Shown here one piece after another: positions 34,186 to 46,064 of a stretch of DNA of 64,000 nt (positions within the stretch are counted from its first letter, which is position 1; each line of letters opens with the position of its first letter). Source of the stretch: Chrysoporthe austroafricana (Eukaryota > Ascomycota > Sordariomycetes > Diaporthales > Cryphonectriaceae); NCBI GenBank assembly GCA_001051155.2, contig JYIP02000004.1:2660383-2724382 (forward strand). The letters are read 5' to 3'. Position numbers and translations under genes: made by a program. The notes beneath the pieces are model-generated. The model was not told the origin of the DNA. It made no database searches and was given only the letters and a program-made list of their open reading frames with translations.

Positions 34186-36313
34186 ATGAAGCGTAAGCTG
34201 GACGAAAACAACGAGCCTGTCGCCGGCGATCAGACTTCCGCAGACAAGACCCAACCTGGTGCATCCGGAGAGAACACCACGACAACCCTAGGCTTCTCGG
34301 ATCTGGGGCTCGATCCGCGACTGCTACAAGCCATTGCAAACCAGCAGTACCAGACACCCACTCTTGTTCAGTCCAAGGTCATTCCTCTCGCTCTCAACGG
34401 CCAAGATGTGCTTGCCAAGGCAAAGACTGGTTCTGGGAAGACCGCGGCCTACCTCTTACCCGTCCTGCATAGTATTCTGAAGCGGAAACAGGTATGTCTC
34501 GCCTTACATCACACCTCCCTTCTCAAGAGCTCAAGTCCTTTTCACGTCTCGAAATACCATTTCAATTTCTGATCTGAAGTAGGCCGGCCCGGCAGCATAT
34601 ACTGCGGCACTCATCCTCGTCCCGACTCGCGAGCTTGCCGACCAAGTTCTGAGGAACGTTGAACAATTTTCCGCCTTCTGCGCCAAAGACCTGCAGGCCG
34701 TCAAACTCACCGATCAGGTGACCGAGGCTGTCCAGCGATCTATTCTCTCGAGCGGCCCCGATATCGTCATATCTACGCCGGCAAGAGCGTGGCAGAACAT
34801 TAGCAATGGGGCGCTCTCTGTCCAGGGCCTCACGCACCTGGTCCTCGACGAGGCCGACCTTGTGCTCTCCTATGGCTACGATGAAGATCTTCAGAATGTT
34901 TCCAGATCGGTCCCCAAGGGCCTCCAGACTATCTTGATGTCTGCGACCCTCACCACCGATGTGAACACGGTGCAAGGCTTGTTCTGTCGAGACCCCACGG
35001 TACTTGATCTCGAGGAACCGGAGGCTGAAGGAGAAGGCGTCTCACAATACTTTGTCAAGTATGTCCATCCTTCTCCGGTCCCCCAAAATTTGCGAACGCT
35101 GACCAAATTTGTAGGTGCTGCGAAGACGAGAAATTCTTGCTGGCCTACGTGATCTTCAAGCTTCAGCTGATAAAAGGCAAATGTGAGTTGGACGAGAGCA
35201 CGCCACTCCCATCGTATTCCTCCAAGAACATATGTTAACATGAATTTTGATAGGCATCATCTTCGTTGCAGATGTGGACCGTTGTTACCGACTGCGGCTC
35301 TATTTTGAGCAATTTGGAATTCGGGCCGCCATCCTGAACTCGGAGCTGCCAGTCAACTCGAGGTTGCATGTGGTCGAACAATTCAATAAGAATGTAGGTC
35401 GCTTCCATCTCCCCAATCTCCGCCACGATATCCGTTTCGAGGTCGCTAAATAAGCGTCTTTCAGGTGTACGACATCATAATATGCTCAGACGAAAACGAA
35501 GTTCTTGGGGACGACGATCAACGATCAGAGGAAGCACAAAAGAGTGAGAAGACAGCCAGTGACGACAAAGAGGCCGGCCGGCCGAAGAAGAAACAGCGAA
35601 AGGCGTCCAAGCGAGACAGACTCGAGTTTGGGGTGTCGCGAGGAATTGACTTTCAACACGTGTCCGCCGTCATAAACTTCGACTTTCCCACTTCATCAAA
35701 ATCATACACACACCGGATTGGCCGCACAGCACGAGCAGGCCAGAGGGGCATGGCCCTCTCATTTGTGGTGCCCAAAGAGCAGTTCCGGAAGCACGTACCA
35801 ACTTCCGTCGAAACCGCCGAGCATGACGAGAAGGTTCTTTCCAAGGTGATTCGTCAGCAGCAGAAGCGAGGCAAGGAGGTCAAACCATACGTCTTCGACA
35901 TGAAGCAGGTTGAGAACTTCAGGTACAGAATGAATGACGCCCTGCGTGCGGTGACCAAGAGCAGCATCAGAGAGGCAAGAACGAGGGAGCTGAGGCAAGA
36001 GCTCCTCAAGAGCGAGCGCCTCAAGCGTCACTTCGAGGAGAATCCGGCGGATATGGATCACCTCCGGCATGACGGTGAGCTTCGCGCGGCACGGACTCAG
36101 CCCCACCTCCGAGCTAAGCACGTTCCCGACTATCTCCTGCCCAAGGAGGGGCGGAAAGCGCTCACAGCGGACCAGGTCGGCTTTGTTCCGCTCAGGAAGA
36201 CGGGTGATCACAAGACCCGCCGATCGAAGTTCTTCAAAAACAAAGGCAAGAAGACAGGCGGCCGCAAGTCAGATCCCCTGCGGACGTTCAAAGCCCGGAA
36301 GAAGACGAAGTAG
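34186..36313 (+). CDS. DBP9: ATP-dependent RNA helicase Dbp9 (DDX56 family)
   Basis: Dbp9 is a nucleolar DEAD-box helicase needed for early 60S assembly, around 27S pre-rRNA processing, and is a partner of Dbp6 in yeast. Five exons: 34186-34491, 34583-35058, 35115-35182, 35254-35393 and 35465-36313, giving 612 residues (yeast Dbp9 has 594). The start is the ATG of [11 protein letters not shown]; an upstream GTG in the same frame was not used. Motifs in order: Q-motif [21 protein letters not shown], Walker A AKTGSGKT near residue 80, [10 protein letters not shown], the DEAD box in [13 protein letters not shown], and MSATL. Domain 2 has [22 protein letters not shown] and [12 protein letters not shown] lysine-rich acidic insert ([17 protein letters not shown]) before the last motifs is normal for Dbp9. 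All four introns (91, 56, 71, 71 nt) restore family-like sequence. Confidence 0.95.
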
Positions 36314-37669
36314 TCCCGACGGTCAGCGATATAGCATAAGACAGCAGTCATTGATACCCTTTGAACAATCCTACGTATCAAAAGTGCCATCCAGGCTCCA
36401 GTTTCGTCTTGATTGTGCGCTATGGAGTACATCCCAAGTCAATCGAAGGCCTCCGTCGCAGGATGTACCGATCTGTATCGGCGCAGCCACGCCTCGGAAC
36501 TGCCCATGACCAACCCCACCTCCCGGCGTTCGAATCTAGTCTCGGGCATGGTTCCCCAGTCTATGCCCCTTCGACAAGTACTGGGGTACTATGTAACGAC
36601 GACGACGACAAGATCTCAGCCCGGTCTGCGGCTCGAAAACGTAAAGCACAGAGTCTCACAGCTAGACTCGGAACGAGCGGCAGTCATGTTCGAAGACCTG
36701 TCTATGAGGCGCCTCCTCTTTTTTTCCAGCCTCGTACAAGACTTGCCGACGGCCCGCGGCACGCAGGTTTACGTTTCTCAAGACCTTGGGTCACTGCCAA
36801 AAATAAAGTCCCGCCACGACAGGGCTGACCCGGTCGTCACTGATGCAGACTAGTACGTACAGTCCCGTCTGATACTGCATACTGTATGTGATTGCCCCGT
36901 GAGTCCCGCGGGCAAAGACAGTGTGCATTGTGCGGGCTTACGCAGAGCCGCGTGGCCCTGTTCAGCCACTCCCGTTTAGCGGCGTTGAACGGCCGCCAGC
37001 GATCGGCGGACATTTGCACGTCACACACATACGACTCACCAGCCTCAACAGTTGGCACTGCCCTTCACCAACCACTCGTATTGAAAATTTTCAGGCCGAA
37101 AATGCTGTTGGTGTGCGAGCCCTTGCTCGTAAACTGATAGATATCATTAGCCAGATTCTCACTCCCAGTCTGAGTAATCCACGCATCTTGCCACGTCTCC
37201 GTGGAAACCCTTCTCGGATGACAGCTGATTCGACCGGCCAACACAGCGGATTGACCGACCGTGGCTCGTCGAGTTGACCGCACCCTGTGCTATATTCCAC
37301 AAAAATCCTATCTAGCTGGCCAGTGAAAAAACCTCTGCGGTTGGCAGAAACTAAGCCAGAGGCTAGATTGTTGGGCTCGTTTCAAGGGACTAAGGCATGA
37401 CGCTGCCCTGTACTGCGCCTCCCGCCGTGTCAAACCGGACTCTCCACTGCGGACCCTTTGGCTGCGGCTCAACCCCTATGTTGATGGCAAACGTAGATAT
37501 ACAAGTGTATGTAGGTGCCATATGCCTTTCTTTTCGTGTCGTTTCTTTGAGTTCTGTTCCTCTTTTGTCAGTTCTGCCTACAGTCCAAGTGGTGCCCAAA
37601 TACCCGGTTCCTAGATTCGATCTCTCCGAGGGTCTGTCTAGTATCTCACTCGCTATAATACACATCACG
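36314..37669. other. Intergenic, DBP9 3' flank and PLC-like promoter
   Basis: No recognised gene in about 1.36 kb. A 143-codon ATG frame (36423-36853, plus) has no family resemblance and no splice support. The last 270 bp before the PLC-like start are open in its frame but lack the look of coding sequence, while the chosen ATG is followed at once by a clean signal peptide. Confidence 0.35.
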
Positions 37670-39013
37670 ATGCGTTCCTTCACTTCAATATTAACCACCG
37701 TCCTGTCTCTGACGGCGGTGGTCCAAGCGATACCACAAGGCCCGGGCGGACAAGGCACCTCCGGAGGATCATCGGGCAATTCAGGTACAGGATCGGGGAG
37801 CGGCAGCGAAGGCTCAGGCTCAGGCTCAGGCTCAGGGAGCTACGGTGGCGTGTCGACAACGACGACAGACTCAAGTACCTACGCCGCGACCTCGTCAACC
37901 TCCAGCTACTGGGCTTCCTCTTCCACGACAGCAACAGGCTCGGCGGCGACGTCGACATCGACCGTGGCCTGCAACAACTCGCCGGATCTGTGCTCCCGGA
38001 AATACAACAACATCACGCACATGGGCGCGCATGACAGCGCGTTCGTGCGGGATGCGAGCACCGGCAACTCGGTGGCGGGGAATCAATACTACAACGCGAC
38101 AGTGGCACTCTCGGCGGGCATCAGGCTGCTGTCGGCGCAGGTTCACAACTCGAACGGCACCCTCGAGCTCTGCCACACGACCTGCGAGCTCCTGGACGCC
38201 GGGTCCCTCGAGAGCTGGCTCGAGAAGATCAAGTACTGGATGGACAACAATCCAAACGAGGTCGTGACCCTGCTCCTCGTGAACTCGGACGACGAGGACG
38301 TCTCCACCTTCGGCGAGGCCTTCACAGGCTCCAACATCTCCACCTACGGGTACACACCCTCGAGCTCCTCCGCTACCACGGAGTGGCCCACGCTGCAGAC
38401 GATGATCGATAACGGCACGCGGCTGGTCACCTTCATCGCCGCCATCAACACCTCTACCACGTATCCTTACCTGCTGAACGAGTGGGACTACGTCTTCGAG
38501 ACCGCGTACGAGATCACCTCGTACACTGACTTCAACTGCAGCCTCAACCGGCCGTCCACCCTCTCCTCGGCCAGCTCGGCCATTTCGTCGGGCTACCTGC
38601 CTCTGATGAACCACTTCCTGTACATATCCATCACCTCCAGCGCGATGCTGCCCAATGTCGGCGCCATCGACGTCACGAACAGCGACAACAAGACGGAGGT
38701 TGGCGCGCTGGCGTACGAGGCCTACAATTGCGACGCCGAGTGGGGCACCGCGCCCGTGTTCGCGCTGGTCGACTTCTACAGCAAGGGGCCCGCTGTGGAC
38801 ACTGCAGATATGCTCAATGGGATCACGCCGACGGGGAGGACGAGCAGCGCCGAAAGCGTGAGCAGCAGCGGTGCGGCGCGGGCTCCCAGCCGGGTAAACT
38901 CTGCCAAACTGGCGGTGTTGTCGATTTTCCTCCCGGTGGCGATGAGGACGGAGGGCGTGGTTTCGAAGTTGGGCCTGGTGGCGGTCGCTATAGGTTCTGC
39001 GTACGCTCTATAA
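37670..39013 (+). CDS. Secreted PI-PLC X-domain-like phosphodiesterase, probably cell-surface
   Basis: A 447-residue single-exon protein. Residues 1-20 ([20 protein letters not shown]) are a clear signal peptide, which fixes the start even though the frame is open upstream. A Gly/Ser repeat and a Ser/Thr-rich stalk follow to about residue 100, the type usually O-mannosylated in fungi. The catalytic-fold region starts at [10 protein letters not shown] (His121) and continues to [12 protein letters not shown] (His169). The 48-residue spacing matches the two catalytic histidines of bacterial PI-PLC. Several Asn-x-Ser/Thr sites are present. The C-terminus, after a Ser-rich stretch near residue 400, turns hydrophobic ([14 protein letters not shown]), as in GPI-anchored proteins, though a broken hydrophobic run makes this uncertain. 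The substrate is unknown; many fungal members are uncharacterised. Transcribed towards the GST gene. Confidence 0.82.
   Translation: MRSFTSILTTVLSLTAVVQAIPQGPGGQGTSGGSSGNSGTGSGSGSEGSGSGSGSGSYGGVSTTTTDSSTYAATSSTSSYWASSSTTATGSAATSTSTVACNNSPDLCSRKYNNITHMGAHDSAFVRDASTGNSVAGNQYYNATVALSAGIRLLSAQVHNSNGTLELCHTTCELLDAGSLESWLEKIKYWMDNNPNEVVTLLLVNSDDEDVSTFGEAFTGSNISTYGYTPSSSSATTEWPTLQTMIDNGTRLVTFIAAINTSTTYPYLLNEWDYVFETAYEITSYTDFNCSLNRPSTLSSASSAISSGYLPLMNHFLYISITSSAMLPNVGAIDVTNSDNKTEVGALAYEAYNCDAEWGTAPVFALVDFYSKGPAVDTADMLNGITPTGRTSSAESVSSSGAARAPSRVNSAKLAVLSIFLPVAMRTEGVVSKLGLVAVAIGSAYAL
37756..37842 (+). repeat. Gly/Ser-coding GGCTCA microsatellite
   Basis: Four copies of the hexamer GGCTCA near 37818-37840, in a wider Gly/Ser-coding stretch, give the GSGSGSGS linker just after the signal peptide of the PLC-like protein. 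Likely length-variable. Confidence 0.6.
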
Positions 39014-39343
39014 TGCGGCCGATGAGCTTGCGGATCTGTTTTCTTAGCTCTTCTAGATGTGGATTGTATGATTTACGAGTAGGTGGAAAGTGTTTTGCAT
39101 AGCGATGGCGTTGGATGGGAAATAGGAACAGGACGGCCTACAAAGATGCCACAGGACTCTGCCAACTGAGTATCCAGTCACAAGAATATGATTTCACGAG
39201 TTTTCGTGTAGTACTACCAACTGGGCACGCCCCTCTGAATTTCCATAAATCTCTATACTTTTGTTTGCCACCAGGTCTAGCTGATCTTTTCTGGATGACC
39301 GTTTCCCCTGAGGGCGAATATATGTGTATAAAGAAGCGCAGTC
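39014..39343. other. Short convergent spacer
   Basis: This spacer of 330 bp lies between the tail-to-tail ends of the PLC-like and GST genes. Nothing else is seen in it. Confidence 0.4.
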
Positions 39344-40381
39344 TTATTTGTACCTCTCCTGATCCGCCTTCTGGCCCCGCATAACCCAATTCGAGTGATG
39401 TTTAGCATATGCTTCCTCTCCCTCCTCCGTCCTCATTGCCTCCCTAAGCTCAAGCTTGTCGGGCACATTCAGACCCTTCTCCGTGGCTGGTCTCTTCTCT
39501 ATGTTATCTTTCCACTTCTGGATCTGAAGGAATTTATCAATTTCCACTCCAGCACATCGGTGCCTACCGAACTCGTTAGTATTGTGTTCCCACTCCTGCA
39601 TCTCAGACGCGAGCTGTATGTAGTTGGTAGGACACGGGGCTTGTCCTCGACAAAAAGGGGGAGGGGGACACGGCTCTGAGGAACCCGCAAGAAATTGACC
39701 GGCCAGAAATCCTTCTAGGAGCAGTGACTCTTGAGACCTACCACTCAACCCATGAGAAACAGGCCAGATCTGCAATCGTATATCTCCCACCCACAAGCCA
39801 CAGACCAGCACCCTGCGTCGCCTGCTGAGCAAGCCTGTCCTCTAATACCTGGTATAGCCGCTTCACCTCCGTCTGGTACCGTTCGATGGCGTAGGGGATC
39901 TTCTCCGGCGCGTACCGGTAGAAGTGGTTCGCCTGTCCGTGCATCGGCCCTATGCCGCTCTGCATCCAGGTCACCCACGAGATCGTCTCCCAGTACTCAG
40001 CGGTGTCGTGGGGAAACGAGAGCTTGTGCCCCGGATCATAGCGCGCCGTGAGGTACTGCAGGATAGCGCCACCCTCGAAGATGCGCTGGGGCGGAGAGAC
40101 TGACTCGTCGACTATGGCGGGGATGCGGCCGTTCGCTATGGGTGGAATCAGCCTCATGCTGGTGTGGTGAAGGAACTCGCAATAGGCTGTAAACCAAAAA
40201 AAAAAAAAAAAAAAAAGGGTCGCTACAAACGATTAATATTAAGAAACCAGGGCTCCTTCTGGACATTCTTGGCGATATCGATCCTGTACACCTCGTACTC
40301 AAGGCCGAGCTCCTCAAGAGCGATGTTGAGCTTCTGCCCGTTGGGCGTGCCGGCCGTATAGAGCTTGATCTTAGGCGCCAT
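39344..40381 (-). CDS. Ure2-type glutathione S-transferase
   Basis: Cytosolic GST of the fungal Ure2-like/GTT class, expected to conjugate or reduce substrates with glutathione in stress and xenobiotic responses. Model: complement(join(39344-39563, 39742-40135, 40231-40381)), 254 residues. The thioredoxin-fold half reads [20 protein letters not shown], with the SPNGxK-like signature, then [15 protein letters not shown], which forms only when the 95-nt intron is removed. The helical half contains [36 protein letters not shown] and [17 protein letters not shown]. The second intron (178 nt) is long for this window but joins VEW to [11 protein letters not shown] in phase. The first intron has a weak GTTTGT donor and a 21-nt homopolymer. 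The C-terminal tail past VPDKLELRE is about 30 charged residues longer than in typical members. Confidence 0.9.
40196..40216 (+). repeat. A21 homopolymer inside the first GST intron
   Basis: Twenty-one consecutive A on the plus strand, a T run in the gene sense, upstream of the GST intron 1 acceptor. It could act as a polypyrimidine tract, and it is prone to length error or slippage. Confidence 0.85.
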
Positions 40382-41691
40382 TGCGGACTCTCACTTAGGA
40401 TTAGGTTCCCATGGTGAAAGGGCGGAAAGAGCTCCGGGCTTTCTCATGGTGGACAAGACGAATCCCATATAAGCTACTGTAGCAACATAGTATAGATGAT
40501 GTCACAATGAGAGGCGTAGGAAGCTGATGAGATGAACCTGAGGGTGAGAGACCTCGGCACCGGTCTCGGCCGGGTTCAGGGCCCGTCATAATAGGCTTGA
40601 CTCCACTCCACTCCCGCCGAAAATCCTCGACTGCGGCTCTGCAACAATTTTTCTCCAAACGACTTCAGCTCACTTTGTCCTTCCCAACCGAGCGACAATC
40701 TGGCAGCATCAGAACTGACATCCCATGTGAACCCGCGCGATTTTACAAATATCGTGAACCCGGCTTTTTATTGTGAGTAGTAATAAAGGCGGCAGCTTGC
40801 CTCTTGCCATTTTCTACAACTTTATCTTGGCGGGACACGCATCATCCCACCTGTCCCCTAGGCGCTACACGCAACGGCGATCGGCCCATCAGACGACCGA
40901 GGCCAACGTCTATTCAGCATTAACATGTATTGTCATTCCAGAGGGTATGGGCTCATCCATGGCGCTTTCACTGGTCACAAGGACAAATCGGCCAGCCATT
41001 CCTTGTGCACACTGGTAGGCAAAAGGCCCATATTTCTTCCACTGCTTGCTTCATCGTCTTCTGCCGGACTCGGTCGGCAGCCTCTCTTCCCTTGCCGATC
41101 TTGAGTAGGATATCCATGATTTCTCTTCACGGGATCTCGTGGTATACGAGACAAGAGTAAGAGACATTTCTCTGTTTCCGCAATGTTATTTGAGTACGAA
41201 ACTTCCTCTGTCTGACTTCAGGCCTTGTGGGAGATTTTGTAATTATTCTGTTGCGACAATTCCAGATCACCATTTTTTCTTCCGGCTAGACACTCGACTT
41301 GAAGGAAAGCGTGGATAATTTTATCCAACTACAGACAGTGTAGACAGATCATATTTCATTTCTGTTCTTTGCTATGGTATGTGTTTGCCAGCCGAGCGCA
41401 ACGTTTCCCGTGCAGTAAACAGAATCCCTCAACGCCTGCAAGAGCAGCCACCGTCTTGCCATGCAAATTGTAGTCTCTCAAATTATGGAGGACCCTTCTG
41501 GTGTTCGTCAGCGCCTGGCAAATCCTTTCACCGAGATGGACTCACATGATGTTTTACCGACGAGCTTTTATGCAACATCCATCCTACCTCTCCTCGTTCA
41601 AGATATATCTATCTTCTGAGGTGTTCTCTCGTTTTCATCGACACACGAGCGTCTACCGAGAGATCGGCCGAATCCCGTCTCTCTTGTCTTC
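40382..41691. other. Intergenic, no gene seen
   Basis: About 1.3 kb between the GST start and the 3' end of the F-box-like gene, containing only short frames. The GST promoter must lie in the left part; I found no clear TATA box or repeat. Confidence 0.35.
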
Positions 41692-42860
41692 TCAAGTTCG
41701 CTCTTGTATCTTGGCCTTGAGACATGCCTCGAGGTTGGCTCGCTCCTCATTGGTACGCCGATGGGCTTGAGTTTTGTCAACGTGTTCGACCTCGACGTGG
41801 TTTAGGCCGCGCAACTGGAGCAGCTCCTCGAAACCGAGAGCATCAGTCAGTCGGGCCTGGCCTTTGTGGGTAAAATACGACTGCAGATCGCGCTCGCGCT
41901 CAGACAGGACGTTGGTCGTGCTCTTGGAGATGATGATAACGAGATTCTTGAGTTTCGGAACTTCCCCCAAGAGCTTGAAACCTACATCGGACTTGGGGCC
42001 GGTCCAGTGAACTTTGAGCTTCCTGAGGTTGTTGCACAGGCTCTCGTTCTTGGATAAGAGCTCCTCTGTATCATGCGTCAGCCTGTGTGCGTTGACAAAG
42101 GCGGAAATGCTATCTTACTCAGTTCGCAGCCGCAGGTGAAATGGAATGTCTGGGTTTCAAACCAACACGCCAGAACCTCAGCCCGGACCGCCTTGGACAC
42201 AAGAGCAAGCTGCATATCAAGCGTCTGGGCCAACTTCCTATCATGGGGCAGACAGTGGCAGGCCGAGACGTTCTTCTTGCAGATGATGATGTGTCTGTTG
42301 TCCTTGAAACGGAAAAGACCGTTGAAGTACTGCTGGTAGACTCGGCGACGGATCTCCAGCGGGAGCTTCATCAGAGGGAACCGGGTATTGGCAGCGGGCT
42401 CATCTGCCATGAATGTCATTGTTAGAGATGGATACGAAACAGATGAGGCTTGATTGACTGATGCTGCTTCTAGTGCTTGAGTTGCCCTCTTGAGGCGAGA
42501 AGAAGGGTTCCCTAGTGCGACAGATTGGGGGAATAGGTGCAGAGAACGTAAAGACGACAAAGTCAACATACTGGCCAATGACAACATCTCTGTGCAGCTC
42601 TGGATCAACTCCGTGCACTCAGCAACCGTATTCGGGTCCGAGTTCTTTTGCATCGCCTTGGCCAGCTGAGAGATTGTATCGGTACAGGCCTTCCTCATGT
42701 CAGGAGACATTCTCATCAGTCTGCCAAGGGCATCTGGATCGCCGTATCCACGATTTCGCTCCCCCAAGGCCGTGAAGAGGGTCATGACACTCGAGGACAG
42801 CTTGTACCTCTTGTGCAGGTTCCTTAGCTGGATGGTATAGCTATCAAGAGGAGGTGCCAT
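41692..42860 (-). CDS. F-box/2EXR-like hypothetical protein
   Basis: Function unknown. I model complement(join(41692-42065, 42119-42403, 42572-42860)), 315 residues. The start is the first ATG in frame (MAPPLDSYTIQL); the frame stays open upstream only through a TTG. The N-terminal 96 residues look helical, with leucine/methionine-rich stretches. Residues from about 106 read PLMKLPLEIRRRVYQQY, the signature seen at the start of many expanded fungal F-box or 2EXR-like proteins. A histidine/cysteine segment (CKKNVSACHCLPHD) follows, then a leucine-rich part (LRKLKVHWTGPK, LVIIISKSTTN). If F-box-like, it would recruit a substrate to an SCF ubiquitin ligase, but that is inference. The 53-nt intron is solid; the 168-nt one (42404-42571) fits phase and consensus but is less certain. 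Confidence 0.7.
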
Positions 42861-44509
42861 GATATCGGGCTGTCGTCGAGAGGTCGTGGTGGCTGGGATA
42901 TGAGTAGGTAGAGGAGGGGGCTGACAGGGGGGTAGAGGATGTCTCGTCGTTGCTGAGGAGGTGGAGGAGGAGGCAGAGGAGAGACGATGAACTGATTGTT
43001 GTTGAAGAATGGCCAAGGTCGCCAAAGTTGGAGTCGAGTTGGGAAAAAAGGCCAAACTGTCGGTGGACAGGGGGGGAATTGCAGCTGCCCCTCAGCGCGC
43101 TTATTGATTCTAGGTCTCCTGTATAAGTGAATCAGGGCTGGCTTGTTGATATCTGAGGCTTCTGGCTGTGCTATCTCGTCAATGGTACCAGTGGCCAATG
43201 CCTGGTCTCGCTGATAGACTGTTAGTGAGAAGCCAATTGAGGAGTCCATCACACTTGGGAACTTCGCGAGCTCATGATATCCTTTCGCGTCTTTGGTTTG
43301 CAGCTCTCTCCAGTATATCGAAGGCTGCAATGCAGAGAAACACCAAAGGCATGTACAGTGAGAGTAGGGATGTGACAAGAGGCCTGGCGTACCTCTAGCA
43401 GACGCAGTCCTGCTGGTGAGGAGGTCGAGTGCTTCTCGGTAGGTTCTTGTGGTAGTGTCTTGGCGTTGAGTGAGGTTCGCCAGGTCTAGAGTTGTGGAGC
43501 GAAGATTGCGAGTTCGAGTGACCAAAAGGAGTTGGAAAGACCAAAAAGAAGGACAGGCAAGGTCTGTAGTCCAACGTCAACCCCAGCGTTGAGTACAGGC
43601 ATAATTGTTCCCAGATTGTTGTTCCTGAAGTTACGAAGTGATTCACTTGCCGTGCAGGGGTGTGGTGGCCAATGTGGAAGGCCCGCTCTCTTGACAGGCA
43701 TCCAAGTGTGGGGTCACTCTTGAGTCCAAGATCGTGCCAAAACAGGCAGGCTCTATACAATTTTGAGGGTTTCCCCATCAACCCCGCATTGCTTACAGGT
43801 ACATTCACCTCTGCTTGCAACATTTCTTATGTATCCTGCAGCCAGGGAAGAACACTAGTTCATGTGAAGAGGAGCCCCATAGAGACAACATAGCCTTATG
43901 CACAGCCACTTGCCACATGCCACCGTCTTCGACTTTACAAGTATATCTGGTATGAATACGAAACGATTCTCAGATCCCACGAAAGAAGCTAGAAGAAGAG
44001 ACATCTGACACCCATCAGGAAGATGTCACAAGGCATCCCACGAAGGTAATATCCGTAGAGGTGCTGTCAGCTGGTGCATCACAGGCACAGGCGACCAGCT
44101 CGGTTTTATCTACGCCTGCCGCCGCAGAGCCTTGGTGTTACGCCCCACCTGGTGCTTGGCAGACCTGCGTCTTTGTCTCGAGGTTCTATCCGCCTCTCAG
44201 CTGGGCAAACATTGCACGAGCTCTCGTTGCTTTGCTCGAAGGATGATGCACCATTCGTCAGTCACTACTTGGGGGTGCTCAGGCAAGCTGCCTTCCTCGG
44301 CATAATTAGATATTGCATTGAATTCCATAATAAGTCACGGCAGAAGGCCACAGGTCAAGCCCCCACCATTAGCCAGAAGTGACATCTGCAGGCTGTTAAA
44401 TATGTGATGAAAGTATTGGATCCCCTACACGCTGGCGCGGCTTTGTGATTAGCATTTGTGCTCTGGAGTGTACCACCAGGACGTCGTCATATCTTCTGGA
44501 GACGATCAC
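42861..44509. other. Intergenic, F-box-like gene leader and PAF1 3' flank
   Basis: No recognised gene. Minus-strand frames between 42.9 and 43.8 kb are CT-rich in the gene sense and look like leader sequence. One of 142 codons (43395-43823) starts with ATG but has no family resemblance. An upstream non-coding exon of the F-box-like gene is possible. Confidence 0.35.
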
Positions 44510-46064
44510 CTAATCCTCTTCATCGCCTTCAGCATCCTGCTCACTCTCAATCCGTCTGTCGTCATCTGATCCCTGATCGTTGGCAGTGGGCGTCTCGCTC
44601 CGCGTACGTCGCGGAGAGCCGTCTTCGATCTGCGAGGCGTTCTCCTCATTCTGCTTCTCACCCTCCTCCTCCTTGTCCGGGTTCCACTGCGGCATCTGCT
44701 GAAATTTGTCCATCCTAGACCGAAATTCCTCATTGGGATCCTCCGGCGTGAGTTCATACGCATCAACTGGCTTCTTCTCCTGGTGTCGATCGGCGTTGTA
44801 AATACGCCGCGGTGGCTCCATTCTGTTGCGCTGCATAGTGGGATAGTACCATGCAGTCTTGGTCTGCGGGTCGACTGCGAAAGCAATCTCCTCGCTGTAC
44901 TTGGTGTCGTGGCTGCCCTCACTCTCCACTGTTGCCAGGTATGACCGGGCCCAGCGAAAGCTGAAGGACGGCTTGCCGTTTGTGGTGACCGCTTTCGGTA
45001 CATTGAGGCTCTCGTCATCCCGATCAGAATTTCGCAGGTCGAATTTAGCACGGAATTTCTCCGATATGTCCATGTTCTCAGGTAGATACATCTCGTAGTG
45101 GTTCTGGTTGGGCGGCTTGGGGTTGTTGTCTGGATCCTCCATGTGCGCCTCCATACGCTCTTTGAAAGCTGCATCCTCCTCATCACTGCGACCGATGAAC
45201 TTCAGGATGCTGTTCAGAAGCCGCTTGTCATATTCCGCCTTGCTGTTGGAAATGGGCGGGTGCGCAAACTTGTAGGTAACATAGGTGCCCGAGTCCGGGA
45301 AGGCCTCGAGGTCTGGTAGGATAGGGTAGGCCTCCACCACCCTCAGACCCTTGTTCTTGGCGACGGTCAGCTTGGTCGGGTGCCTAACCCGGCCCATATC
45401 CTTCAGGTTCCCCTGCGCCGCGTCAAAGCCCTTCTCAATCTTGCGCTTGATGGCGGCTGGCGTGCCAGCCTCAGGTTCTGGTGACTTTCTCTTGGGCGGC
45501 CGTTGGATGTTTTGCCTTGGCGCTTGACGTAAGGGACTAGCTTTATTTGTGTTCGCGTTGGAAATATACTCGGTTCGGCGCAGGAAGGAGACAGATGTTC
45601 CAGAGACTTGCGGCTTTCCGAGGGTAGCCAGCGGGCGCAAAAGGACACGGTCGTGGGGGTGGACTTGAGGTGGTTGCGAAGGCGCTTGGATCGCTGCGCT
45701 TGTGTTAACAAGTAGCTCCTCGATCTCGACTTGATTGTTTTCTGGGAAACTTGGGGGAGGGGGGGTGAGCGGGGTGAGCGGGTTGTCACGTACAGCTCTC
45801 ATCACCATCAAAGACACCTGGCATGCCTACCAGGTCGAGGGGCATTCCAAGCTCTGCATCTGCCTCAATGTTCAATGGTTGCTCTCTCGCAAGGCGGGAA
45901 GCGAAGCCAGGTGTTGTGTACTGTCCGCTTGCGAGGCCAGTGTTGGGTATGTCGAGGAGCTTGGGAGGGTTGGGCGGTGGCGGCAGGGCATTCGAGTACC
46001 GGATCCTTGCGATGAAGTCTTGGTGGTAGCCGCGCTCGCCACTGCGAGACGCCTGGGAGGACAT
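44510..46064 (-). CDS. PAF1: RNA polymerase II-associated factor Paf1
   Basis: Core subunit of the Paf1 complex (with Ctr9, Cdc73, Rtf1, Leo1). It travels with RNA polymerase II and is required for H2B ubiquitylation and H3K4/K36 methylation. Two exons: complement(join(44510-45693, 45794-46064)), 484 residues (yeast Paf1 has 445). The N-terminus carries the family signature GYHQDFIARIRYSNALPPPP and PPKLLDIPNTGL. The Paf1 domain continues through LLRPLATLGKP, SFLRRTEYISN and NHYEMYLPENMD to about residue 400. The last 80 residues are acidic and Ser/Arg-rich, typical of the family. The 100-nt intron ends AAGCGCAG; with it removed the protein reads FDGDESSIQAPSQPP as in other fungi. Other acceptors within it give a stop codon. 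Confidence 0.94.

Noticed and set aside
37895..38614. 239-codon minus-strand frame opposite the PLC-like gene
   Set aside because: Shadow of the sense codon bias.
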